In this document: piece by piece, positions 1-7,819 of the stretch
Layout of the letters: every line of letters begins with the position of its first letter
Position numbering within the stretch: position 1 is the stretch's first letter
Source: CAZFVY01 sp964522665
GTDB taxonomy: Bacteria > Verrucomicrobiota > Verrucomicrobiia > Limisphaerales > CAZFVY01
NCBI GenBank assembly: GCA_964522665.1
Contig: CAZFVY010000104.1
Span: forward strand, 1 to 25,228
Direction: 5' to 3'
Length of the DNA stretch: 25,228 bases
Program-made: the position numbers and the translations under genes
Notes under the pieces: model-generated
Database searches by the model: none
The model's input: the letters and a program-made list of their open reading frames with translations, nothing else
Told to the model about the DNA's origin: nothing

Positions 1-2230
1 ACCAATGCCTTATACAGACTGTCGGTAGAAAAGGCGAAACTTTCCGGAAGAACCTCAAAATCTCACGCAAAATGCCAGATCGATCCGACTTCTGCTTAAG
101 AATTCGGGCGGCCATTTCGACCCGGTCTGCCAGAATAGTTTCACTGTCAAATTCCAGAGCCGGGCCAGAGAATACCAAGCCCTCAGGAAAAAGGAGACCT
201 CGAAGTGTTCCCGCCTCCGGCGTCGGCGCCAAAACTTCCGCACGATCCAACGCCCCGTCAATTTGCAGGGCGTTGAGCAATCTCGCCAACTCACGGGCGA
301 ACATCTTGACGACATCGTCCGCACTCCCCATAAGAATTAAATTGAACATCGTTTCCTGCCACCGCGGCGCGTCGAGCTTGTCAAGCCACAGAATCTCGGG
401 CCCTACCTTGTCAATATAGAGAGCCGTAAAGTATTCTTGAAAACGATGGTGATTGAAGCGCAATAGGTGCTCATGCTGCTCTTTCGACTCCCGCAACACG
501 CCGCACAGCTTGCCGGCGTCAATCGCTTGCCTCGCTATTTGCTGATCATCTCCCAAAGCAAGAGCAGCGATGGGAATGGACCCTCCGCGGTTTCGAGAAC
601 TGATTTCAAAGGCGATTATTCCCCAATGCAGAAATGTCTCATCCATTCGGGCCAATGGCGATTCACCGGACTTGCGTAGTTCCTCATTCTTACGTTCATA
701 GTTAAAACGATTGTAAAAGCGGAGCATTTCAACACGCGATCCTGGCCACTTCCGTTGGCCCCTCAAATAAACACACAAGAGCCAAAGAGCAAATGGATTT
801 GTTGCATCTACGGTTATGCTCGGCGAGACCAAATATTCGGATAAAGCCGAGAGGCTCCACATCTGGCCCTCGATCTCAATCGGAAAGGCTTTCAAGTACC
901 GGTGCAGGAATTCGCGGATTTGTCGGCGATCAAACGGTAAAAGAACTAACCGCTCATGGATGAATTTAGGGCTGAAATCAGTGATGCGACACGAATAGAG
1001 CGTTTTAGTCCCTTCGACGCCAACTAGGACGTCGCGCTGCTGCGAGTAGCGACTCGCAAAAACGCTAAGAGCTTCGGTGTGGTCGTTGTAGCGATTCCTA
1101 CTCATCTCATCCATTCCGTCGAAAAAGATAACCAAGCGCCCATCTTCGGCGAGCCTGTCCGCGTACTGCGCGAGTGCAGAAGGTAGCGACCGCCGGACAT
1201 GGGCCATCACGTGTTCCGGAGTCACTGGCCCCTCATGGACGTGGAAATCGCCAAGCCGGACATACACCGGAATGAGGGGAAAGGCTCGCCCAAGCTCCCG
1301 TTCCGCCAATACGAGCGCCGCCTGTTGAAGTGTCATGGTCTTACCGCTGCCTGGATCTCCGAGCAGGATCAATGGGCGCTTCGCGCGATCAAGTTTTCGC
1401 AGAAGGTTTCGCACCAATCGGCTCCGGCGATTGACAGCGGCAATTTGGGCATTGGCAGAGTCACCACCGGCTGCGTCTCCGACCAGTTCGCGGATGTACG
1501 CGTGAACGGGCCAGAGGAACGGATCATCCGGTGGAGCATCGTCCAAGACGGTTTGACTAACGGAACGGGCGTCCACGGGAACGTAGGTTTTCTCCCGAAG
1601 ATCGTTCGCCATTCGAGCTCGAAAGTCTTCCAAATAGGCACGCGCTCCCGGTGGATCAGCCGACTGGCCATTGCGGAACCATCTCCTCCACATCCGATAG
1701 ACCCAGGGGGCATATTTGTCAAACAGCCAAGGCCAGAAACCCGGCGGTGACGGCGGGAACTGACCGATCGCTGCCCCGTCGGAGAGGTAATGTGGCTTGG
1801 GTTTCCCTTCGTTCAACGCGAGGCGCTCAAGGATGAGTATCGCGGCTTGATCAGGAGTCTTTTGATCGAGTTCGATGAATCCAGCGTTTTCGTAGAGACC
1901 TTCAACACTTGCGTTTTCAAAGCGACAGAGAACAATTCGGCTACCCTCGGGTTTGGAAAGCTGAGCGTGAATTGCCATCCATTCCCAACCTGTCCAGAGC
2001 TTGCTGTCGTACGCTGGGCAAACGACCGCTACGATGAGTTCGGATTGCTCCCTGTAAAGCTTTGGCAGATAGGTTCCGAGATCGTAGCGGGCAAACTCGG
2101 ACTCGTGGAATTTGTCATAAAGAATATTGTCCTCGCCGAACCGTTGCGCGAGGATTGCCGCCACTTTGGAGACATAGTCCCTTTTTTCGCCGGCAAAAGA
2201 GAACGCCACACGAAATCGCTTAGCATTCAT
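1..2230 (-). CDS. TIR-NACHT STAND NTPase, probable anti-phage defence protein (C-terminus beyond the window)
   Basis: The minus strand reads open from an ATG at 2230 to base 1, giving 743 codons without a stop, so the C-terminus lies outside. Residues 5-135 look like a TIR domain: FRVAFSFAGEKRDYV near the start, LYDKFHESEF at 37-46, and WTGWEW at 79-84, where E83 is the likely NADase glutamate. A linker leads to a NACHT-type P-loop: Walker A GDPGSGKT at 291-298, Walker B LVIFFDGMDE at 366-375, a YSCRITDFSP sensor-like stretch, and FNHHRFQEYF from 592, typical of the NACHT winged-helix region. An AAGGA sequence sits at a good distance before the ATG. Bacterial TIR-STAND proteins sense phage and deplete NAD or kill the cell; that role is inferred here. 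The ligand-sensing C-terminal part is not visible. Base composition looks less GC-rich than the flanks, fitting horizontal transfer. The domain call is strong; the trigger is unknown. Confidence 0.9.
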   Translation of the reverse strand, partial: MNAKRFRVAFSFAGEKRDYVSKVAAILAQRFGEDNILYDKFHESEFARYDLGTYLPKLYREQSELIVAVVCPAYDSKLWTGWEWMAIHAQLSKPEGSRIVLCRFENASVEGLYENAGFIELDQKTPDQAAILILERLALNEGKPKPHYLSDGAAIGQFPPSPPGFWPWLFDKYAPWVYRMWRRWFRNGQSADPPGARAYLEDFRARMANDLREKTYVPVDARSVSQTVLDDAPPDDPFLWPVHAYIRELVGDAAGGDSANAQIAAVNRRSRLVRNLLRKLDRAKRPLILLGDPGSGKTMTLQQAALVLAERELGRAFPLIPVYVRLGDFHVHEGPVTPEHVMAHVRRSLPSALAQYADRLAEDGRLVIFFDGMDEMSRNRYNDHTEALSVFASRYSQQRDVLVGVEGTKTLYSCRITDFSPKFIHERLVLLPFDRRQIREFLHRYLKAFPIEIEGQMWSLSALSEYLVSPSITVDATNPFALWLLCVYLRGQRKWPGSRVEMLRFYNRFNYERKNEELRKSGESPLARMDETFLHWGIIAFEISSRNRGGSIPIAALALGDDQQIARQAIDAGKLCGVLRESKEQHEHLLRFNHHRFQEYFTALYIDKVGPEILWLDKLDAPRWQETMFNLILMGSADDVVKMFARELARLLNALQIDGALDRAEVLAPTPEAGTLRGLLFPEGLVFSGPALEFDSETILADRVEMAARILKQKSDRSGILREILRFFRKVSPFLPTVCIRHW

Positions 2231-2400
2231 GTTGTCAATTCCTTACGGTTGCCCATGACGCAAATCGCCGATTCCTCGCCGCTACCGTTCATCGCCTCGC
2301 CTTTGAAAGCCAGCAAGCGTTTGAACAATCTGACTCCCCAACCCACATTCACGATGAGCACAGCAGTTCCACCAAAGGCCGGACAGCCCCGCTGCCCCAT
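2227..2400 (-). CDS. possible small protein translationally coupled to the TIR-NACHT gene
   Basis: A 57-codon ORF starts at ATG 2400, preceded by GGTGAGG four bases upstream, a reasonable ribosome binding site. Its TGA overlaps the ATG of the TIR-NACHT gene as ATGA, an arrangement typical of translational coupling. The product begins MGQRGCPAFGGTAVLIV, has a short hydrophobic stretch at about residues 8-22, and ends in a polar tail. I recognise no family. It may be a real leader or accessory peptide of the defence gene, or a chance ORF in the 296-base gap between the antitoxin gene and the TIR-NACHT gene. Confidence 0.35.
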   Translation of the reverse strand: MGQRGCPAFGGTAVLIVNVGWGVRLFKRLLAFKGEAMNGSGEESAICVMGNRKELTT

Positions 2401-2406
2401 TGCGCC

Positions 2407-2448
2407 TCACCAATAGAATAGCTCGCGGAGGAATCCCGTGTCGAGGAT
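2407..2448 (-). pseudogene. possible remnant of a PIN-domain toxin start
   Basis: Directly downstream of the AbrB-type antitoxin, one minus-strand frame reads ILDTGFLRELFYW then a stop. PIN toxins paired with AbrB antitoxins begin with a similar strand carrying the first catalytic aspartate (LDT/DTG-L). No start codon in this frame and no remaining PIN motifs were seen, so this is at most a decayed fragment. The match is short and could be chance. Confidence 0.2.
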
Positions 2449-2526
2449 TTGATTACAAGCCTAAGTATCGCTCGGAAAAAGTTCGCCAATTCCGGGGCCT
2501 TCGTAAACACCCAGTCACCAGCACAT

Positions 2527-2814
2527 CTAAATTTCGCACCTATGGACAAGCCGGTCCTCAAGTTGGCATTCCGTCCGTTTGTGTTCTGCCCGTTCCTCCC
2601 CAAAGGCCCCCTTGGATGTAAAACGCTTCAAGACCCCTCGCCCACGCCTGATTACCTCGGCGGTTTCCGGTCGTAGAAGAATGCCGTCCCGCACCGCCAG
2701 AACCGCAACCCTGGTGCCTTTCGTAATTTGGAATTGTTTCCGGATCGAAGCGGGAATGACGACCCGGCCTCCAGACGTGAACCGGACGGAGTTCGCATAA
2801 TTGGCGACCTTCAT
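2527..2814 (-). CDS. AbrB/MazE/SpoVT-family antitoxin-type transcription factor
   Basis: The product is 95 residues. Residues 9-48 form a swapped-hairpin AbrB DNA-binding domain: VRFTSGGRVVIPASIRKQF followed by a KGTRVAVLAVRDGILLRP strand pair. The rest is a charged tail (about 65-95) of the kind that binds a partner toxin. The ATG at 2814 gives the usual family N-terminus. In this family the protein normally represses its own operon and neutralises a PIN (VapC-type) toxin encoded just downstream. No intact PIN gene follows; only a doubtful fragment at 2407-2448 lies between it and the TIR-NACHT gene on the same strand. It could therefore be a solitary antitoxin or a repressor recruited by the defence gene. 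Family assignment is firm, the role inferred. Confidence 0.85.
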   Translation of the reverse strand: MKVANYANSVRFTSGGRVVIPASIRKQFQITKGTRVAVLAVRDGILLRPETAEVIRRGRGVLKRFTSKGAFGEERAEHKRTECQLEDRLVHRCEI

Positions 2815-2882
2815 AACAATATGTCTGACCTACCACACGTTTCCCGTCAACGGGATTTGCAAACGTTGAGGTGCGCCTCCGG

Positions 2883-3896
2883 TTACGCGAGAACGACGCC
2901 GTGGGTCTGGCTTCGGAGGCGGGGGTCGTGGGATTTTACGAGGACGGGGCGGCCTTCGAGGAGTTCGTCGCAGCGAGCCAGAGTTTCGTCCTCCAAACGT
3001 TCCATGGCCTCGTGGGTGTAGAAGGTGAGATGGGGCGTGAGGAGGACGTTCGGAAGGCCGAATAGGCGGCTCAGCGGATGGCCGATCGTGGCCAGCGGTT
3101 CCTGGCTGAACACATCCAAACCCGCGCCCGCCAGACGGCCGGAAACGAGCGCCTCGACCAACGCGTCTTCATCCACGAGGGCGCCACGGGAAACGTTGAT
3201 CAGCGTCGCGGACGGTTTCATCGCCGCCAACTCGGCGCGGCCGATGAGGTGGCGGGTATCGGCGTTTAGAACCGAATGCAGGGAGACGAAATCCGACGAC
3301 GAAAGGAGGTCGGTCAATTGATCGCATTTTTCGACGCCCGCGCGCCGCATGGATTCGCGGTCCACGAACGGATCGAAACCGAGGACGCGCATCCGAAAAC
3401 CGGCGCCAGCCATCCGCGCGAGGCTGCGCCCGATGCGGCCCACGCCGATCAGGCCGAGCGTTTTGCCCGCCAGATCGTGCCCCAGCCATTGGTTTACCGG
3501 CCAAGCCCAACCGGCGGCCTGCATTTCGCGATGCAACGGACCGAGCTTGCGCGCCAGCGCGATCATCAAGGCGAACGCGCCTTCCGCCACGGTTTCCTCG
3601 GCGTATTCGGGGATGTTAACAACCGGGACGCGGCGTTGACGGGCGGCTTCGATATCGATCGCGTCGATGCCCACGCCATACTTGACGATGCCTCGAAGGT
3701 GGCGGGCGCCAGCAATGACCCGCGCGGTAATCGGGGTGTAACACATCAGCAGCAACTCCGCGTCGGCCACCGCCTCAATTAACTCTGCCTCCGGTATGCC
3801 CTCAGGCAACGTGATCAATTCGACGCCGCGCGCGCGCAATCCGGCGTCCACACGCGGGCACTCAAGCTCACGATCCGTTCGTACTGCGGTTCTCAC
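2883..3896 (-). CDS. D-isomer-specific 2-hydroxyacid dehydrogenase, NAD-dependent
   Basis: A cytoplasmic 337-residue enzyme of the phosphoglycerate dehydrogenase/D-2-hydroxyacid dehydrogenase family, which interconverts 2-hydroxy and 2-oxo acids with NAD(H). The substrate domain includes GIVKYGVGIDAID (69-81). The nucleotide-binding domain has the GVGRIG glycine motif at 151-156. Catalytic residues fit the family: R237 in NVSRGALVDE, E266 in DVFSQEP, and H289 in LLTPHLTFYTHE. The start is GTG 3896; the protein then begins with a strand leading to DRELECP, and no better ATG was found. Length is normal. There is no serine-pathway neighbour, so substrate is open: 3-phosphoglycerate, glyoxylate/hydroxypyruvate and other 2-oxo acids are possible. 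It is a single gene between the antitoxin gene and a secreted repeat protein. Confidence 0.92.
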   Translation of the reverse strand: MRTAVRTDRELECPRVDAGLRARGVELITLPEGIPEAELIEAVADAELLLMCYTPITARVIAGARHLRGIVKYGVGIDAIDIEAARQRRVPVVNIPEYAEETVAEGAFALMIALARKLGPLHREMQAAGWAWPVNQWLGHDLAGKTLGLIGVGRIGRSLARMAGAGFRMRVLGFDPFVDRESMRRAGVEKCDQLTDLLSSSDFVSLHSVLNADTRHLIGRAELAAMKPSATLINVSRGALVDEDALVEALVSGRLAGAGLDVFSQEPLATIGHPLSRLFGLPNVLLTPHLTFYTHEAMERLEDETLARCDELLEGRPVLVKSHDPRLRSQTHGVVLA

Positions 3897-4088
3897 GTCA
3901 ACTCTTGGGCGACCATCTCGTCGGCCGCCTCCCTAAAACCCTGGCGGACTGGCATCCTTGCGTCGACGTTTTTCCAAGGAATCGCGCAACCGAGCAACGT
4001 GGCCCCAAACCCTCCGACGCGAAGCACTCATCAAATGGCGGTAAACAGTCTTGCCCGCGCCGCGTGACAGCGGCTTTGGGCGGAGAGT

Positions 4089-6152
4089 TTACGGCGCCAA
4101 CCGAAAGAATTGCGACCCGCGGGAGACGTCCACGTTCAAATAATTACGACCAAAACTGACCGTCGCGGCGGAGTTGAAATTCGACCAATTGAAGGTTCCG
4201 GAAAGAGTTGGTGACGCTTGAATTGAGAAATTTGTTGGCCAGGAAAGGGATAAAGCCGAACCGACAAGGGAAAAGCTGATTCCGGGCCCGAAGGAGAACG
4301 GGTCGGACTCAAGGATCGCGCCGAACTCACCCACGATGACGTTCGACTCGGGCCCAAATGCGCACCCGAGCAAGCCCAGCTCGACGCCCGGGTAATGGGG
4401 TGTCCACTTAACCCCGTCGGCGGAGGTAACAACAATCGTTCTGCCGACGGCGAAGAACATCCCGTTGGCGAAGACGATTCTCGCGAACGGAGTGTTGGCA
4501 CCCCCACTTTGCTGCTGAAAATCGCGAAATTGCCAATTGATCCCGTCAACTGAGGTGGCAATTAACCCTTCGAGACCGACAGTGGCGAAAAGGCCATTAC
4601 CAAACGCTATGTCCGAAAGAACCTCCTCGTCATTGTTATAATTTGGGTCTCGAAGGTTGACGGCAGCCGACCAAGTGGCGCCGTTGGTTGACGTGAACGC
4701 CCCACCCCAAACAGAAATGAGTCGGCCATTTCCATACGCCATTCCCCCAAGCGAATAACCGGTGGCAGGCAGCGCCCTGGTCCACGTGGCCCCGTCCGGC
4801 GACGTGAAGATGGCGCCGCTCTGGTCCTTAAGATAGAATTCGCCTTCGCGATAAAAGATGGCCACTAGTTCGTTCGTGGTGGGCGCTGTTTGCGGCGTCC
4901 ACCGATTTCCATCCGAGGAAGTGTACATGGCCCCGCTCGCAGTTTGGACTGTTCCGGGTGGCGTCGGGACTTGTGGGAACGATTCCCCAACGGCCAGGAA
5001 TCTCCCGCCACCAAAAGCGACGCGATTAAACCAGTTCGTCACGCCAACGGAATGATCCGCCCACGCCGTCCGATTCGTGGACGCAAGGATAGTTCCGTAT
5101 TCGCCCACGCTCACGAACACGCCCTCGGCAAAGGCCACGTCGTTTAGGTACCGCGACGTGACGCTTCGAGAGGGACTCAGCCAATTGGTTCCATCGGTTG
5201 AGCCGGCAATCGCTCCGCCGTCTCCCACCACAACGTATTCGCCATTTCCCCGCGTGACACTTCGGATAGCTTGATTCCCGGGAATTACCTTGCTTGTCCA
5301 ATTGGTTCCATCAATTGAAGTCCTAAGCGTATTGCCATCGACGATCAAGAACTGGCCGTCTCCGAACGAGACGGCAGCGGACGGGTAGTTAGTGGCAAAC
5401 GATGACGCCGTCCACACGGCGCCATCCGTTGAGGTAAAAATATTTGTCGGACTGGACGTCGCCACAAACTTGCCGTTCCCAAATGCGACCCCATTCAATT
5501 CGACCCTATCCAAACTGACGAGCCCTTCGGGTTGATATACGGACCAGGTTAGACCATCCTTTGAAGCGATCACGTACGGCACAGGAATCGCGTGGGCAAA
5601 ACCGTAACCGACCGCGACGAATACGCCGTTCCCGTAAGTAAGTCCGCTGAAATAGATTCCGAACCCGATTGCGTCCGCCCAATGGATGCCATCCGAAGAG
5701 GCAATGATGTAGTTGCTGCCTTGCACGGCAACGTATCGCCCGGCGCCGTAGGTTACCAGCGAGAGCGGGCTATCGGGAAGTATTTGCCTCACCCAATCGG
5801 CGCCATTCGTCGAGACAAGGCAGATCCCGTTTGCAGAGTAATTCGGAGCTTGCAAATGATCGGCAGCCGAAACACCACCCACGACATAAGTGCCGCCGCC
5901 GAACGCCACGCTCGTGAGACTATCCAGGCCGGACACGCTCGTAACTTGAATCCAGTCAACGCCGTTCGATGAGGTTAAGAACGCTCCTGCGTCGCCCGCA
6001 GCTACGAAATTGCCGCCAGCGTAGGCAACGGTCCGGAGATTATTCATCGTCGGAGTCGGGTTGCGCCAATGCCATTTATCAAGCGCGTCCGCTTGGGCAA
6101 GCCAGACGGTTTTAAGGACGGCGGCCAAAAACAATAGAAACGTTCTGTTCAT
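4089..6152 (-). CDS. secreted beta-propeller-like protein with about 13 Asp-box repeats
   Basis: The start is placed at ATG 6152, because MNRTFLLFLAAVLKTVWLAQ is a good signal peptide ending near ADA; an in-frame ATG at 6185 would add 11 polar residues before it. The mature protein of about 665 residues is a chain of roughly 40-55-residue repeats with two alternating motifs: VAFGNGxFVAVG strands and S-x-D/N-G-x-x-W Asp-box turns. Thirteen of these turns can be counted, for example SSNGVDW, STDGAVW, SPDGATW and SADGVKW. Such repeats form BNR/sialidase-like or photosynthesis-factor-like propellers. No sialidase catalytic residues are evident, so binding or surface display is likelier than catalysis. 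The last 80 residues, ending QFFRLAP, resemble a beta-rich C-terminal module common in verrucomicrobial secreted proteins. Its GC content looks lower than its neighbours. Function unknown. Confidence 0.85.
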   Translation of the reverse strand: MNRTFLLFLAAVLKTVWLAQADALDKWHWRNPTPTMNNLRTVAYAGGNFVAAGDAGAFLTSSNGVDWIQVTSVSGLDSLTSVAFGGGTYVVGGVSAADHLQAPNYSANGICLVSTNGADWVRQILPDSPLSLVTYGAGRYVAVQGSNYIIASSDGIHWADAIGFGIYFSGLTYGNGVFVAVGYGFAHAIPVPYVIASKDGLTWSVYQPEGLVSLDRVELNGVAFGNGKFVATSSPTNIFTSTDGAVWTASSFATNYPSAAVSFGDGQFLIVDGNTLRTSIDGTNWTSKVIPGNQAIRSVTRGNGEYVVVGDGGAIAGSTDGTNWLSPSRSVTSRYLNDVAFAEGVFVSVGEYGTILASTNRTAWADHSVGVTNWFNRVAFGGGRFLAVGESFPQVPTPPGTVQTASGAMYTSSDGNRWTPQTAPTTNELVAIFYREGEFYLKDQSGAIFTSPDGATWTRALPATGYSLGGMAYGNGRLISVWGGAFTSTNGATWSAAVNLRDPNYNNDEEVLSDIAFGNGLFATVGLEGLIATSVDGINWQFRDFQQQSGGANTPFARIVFANGMFFAVGRTIVVTSADGVKWTPHYPGVELGLLGCAFGPESNVIVGEFGAILESDPFSFGPGISFSLVGSALSLSWPTNFSIQASPTLSGTFNWSNFNSAATVSFGRNYLNVDVSRGSQFFRLAP

Positions 6153-6366
6153 AGAGCCCGTCTTCGTCGTATTAACGGGTTCCAAGGTAAAACGGCGGGG
6201 TCAAAACGTCCACCGCGCGAAAACTCCTCAAGAAACGCGCAATCCAAATAAGGTCTCGCCGCAGTGGGGAATCGACTCGAGACGCTCACCATCATCAGCG
6301 GAGACCCAACGTCTGAACCTTCCACACAATGATACCCACGTCAAGGCCCCCAACGAGCCTCGGAAT

Positions 6367-7656
6367 CTAAAATCTCGGTTCCCAACCAGGACGGTATTCG
6401 CGGCGCCAGAGCGCGGCGGCGTTGAGGTCGCCGGTGATCCGGTGAGTGTCGGGGTCGAGACTAACCGTTCGCCCGGTTCGTTGAGCGATGTTGCCCAAGT
6501 GGCAAAGCAAGGTGCTTTTGAAACCGACTTCGATCTCGGCGTTGGGCGATTTGCCGGAGCGGATGCAATCGAGGAAATTCCGCTGGTGCGGTGAATCGCT
6601 GCCGGGGCCGCTGCCCTGGCTCACTTCCTTGCCTTTGCCATCGAGAATGCGATAGCCCGAACTGCCGACGACCATCGCGCCGCCGTCGCCGTAGAACGAG
6701 GCGCCGAAGCCGGTGTGCTCCGCGTCGTAGGGATCGCAACTGTGACCTTCCCAAACCAGGCCCTTGTCGCCGAAATCATACGTGACGACCTGGGTGTCGG
6801 GCGTTTCCCAATCGTCCTGGAAATGGTAGCGGCCGCCGCCCGACGTGACGCGGTGAGGAAACTCGACGCCGAGACCCCAGCGGCAAACGTCGAGCGCGTG
6901 GATACCGTTATTGCCCAGCTCGCCAGTGCCCCAGTGCCAGAACCAGTGCCAGTTGTAATGAATGACGTTGTCGTGGTACGGGCGTTCCGGCGCGGGGCCT
7001 TGCCAGAGCGAATATTCAAGCCACGACGGAACCGGAACCACTTGGCCCCGGCCGATGGTCCCGCGGGCGTTGTTGTACCACGCGCGGGCGTAGCGCACGG
7101 GACCAATCGCGCCGGCCTGAAGCTTGTCAATGGCCTCGATGATCCCCGGCATGCTGCGGCGTTGCGTACCTAACTGCACGACGCGCCTGTGCTTGCGCGC
7201 GGCGGCGATCATCAATTCGCCTTCATGAGGATTGTGACAGGCGGGCTTCTCGACATAGACGTGTTTGCCGGCGGCGCAGGCCATGATCGTGGCCGGGCCA
7301 TGCCAGTGGTCGGGCGCGGCGATGACCAGCGCGTCCACCTCCTTGTCATCCAACGCCCGGCGAAAATCGCCCAGACCTTTCGGTTCTTTCGCCTGTTTGC
7401 GGTTCGTCGCGGTGATCCCTTTCGCGATGGCGCGGGTATCGACGTCGCAGATATAGGCGATTTCGACGCCGGGTATCGCGGTAAAGCCAGCGATCAAGTC
7501 CAACCCGCGCCCGTTGGTCCCCATGACGGCCAGGACAATCTTTTCCCCCGGGCTGTCCGCGCCGCGAAGCAAGCTGGCGCTTTGCCAGGCGGAGAGGCCG
7601 GCCGCGAGGAGGCCGGATCTTTTGATGAATTCGCGACGATGAAGGGGAGAGCTCAT
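6367..7656 (-). CDS. Gfo/Idh/MocA-family oxidoreductase with Tat signal
   Basis: This 429-residue protein begins with a twin-arginine leader (HRREFIKRSGLLAAGLSAW, residues 6-24), so a folded, cofactor-loaded enzyme is probably exported. A Rossmann domain follows: VLAVMGTNGRG at 41-51, CDVD at 70-73, DHWHG at 116-120, and the family hallmark EKP at 136-138. The C-terminal half is the usual alpha/beta substrate domain, with a tryptophan- and histidine-rich segment (HYNWHWFWHWGTGELGNNG) seen in secreted planctomycete and verrucomicrobial members. These enzymes oxidise or rearrange sugars and cyclitols using NAD(P); the substrate cannot be deduced. The length is typical of the exported subgroup. 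The gene stands alone, with 160 bases of repeat-bearing spacer between it and the M16 protease gene upstream. Confidence 0.93.
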   Translation of the reverse strand: MSSPLHRREFIKRSGLLAAGLSAWQSASLLRGADSPGEKIVLAVMGTNGRGLDLIAGFTAIPGVEIAYICDVDTRAIAKGITATNRKQAKEPKGLGDFRRALDDKEVDALVIAAPDHWHGPATIMACAAGKHVYVEKPACHNPHEGELMIAAARKHRRVVQLGTQRRSMPGIIEAIDKLQAGAIGPVRYARAWYNNARGTIGRGQVVPVPSWLEYSLWQGPAPERPYHDNVIHYNWHWFWHWGTGELGNNGIHALDVCRWGLGVEFPHRVTSGGGRYHFQDDWETPDTQVVTYDFGDKGLVWEGHSCDPYDAEHTGFGASFYGDGGAMVVGSSGYRILDGKGKEVSQGSGPGSDSPHQRNFLDCIRSGKSPNAEIEVGFKSTLLCHLGNIAQRTGRTVSLDPDTHRITGDLNAAALWRREYRPGWEPRF

Positions 7657-7728
7657 GGGTTTGCGAGGATGAACTCGATCTCGTGTGGCTGGCTCGTACT
7701 AGATGGATGCGGCGAAGAGCTAATCAGG

Positions 7729-7810
7729 GCTCGGCAGAGCCTCGCCCCACCGAGATAAGCGCGGCACGGGCGCCGAGCAGGTAGGGAGGTCTCTACCACC
7801 GAGATAAGCG
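7729..7810. repeat. intergenic direct and inverted repeat
   Basis: The 15-mer CCACCGAGATAAGCG occurs twice, at 7747-7761 and 7796-7810, a 49-base period. GCTCGGC at 7729-7735 is the inverse of GCCGAGC at 7772-7778, and GTAGGGAG/GTCTCTAC at 7781-7796 is a near-palindrome. The cluster lies between the M16 gene stop and the oxidoreductase gene start, both on the minus strand. It may be a decayed dispersed repeat unit or transcript-end structure. No U-tract was seen, so it is not called a terminator. Confidence 0.5.
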
Positions 7811-7819
7811 GCCGCGCGA

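Noticed and set aside
1199..1750. A 183-codon plus-strand open frame
   Set aside because: It overlaps the linker and P-loop region of the TIR-NACHT gene on the other strand and has no family features.
1790..2416. A 208-codon plus-strand open frame at the TIR end of the defence gene
   Set aside because: The opposite strand encodes a clear TIR domain in a frame that continues for 743 codons; the plus frame is a shadow.
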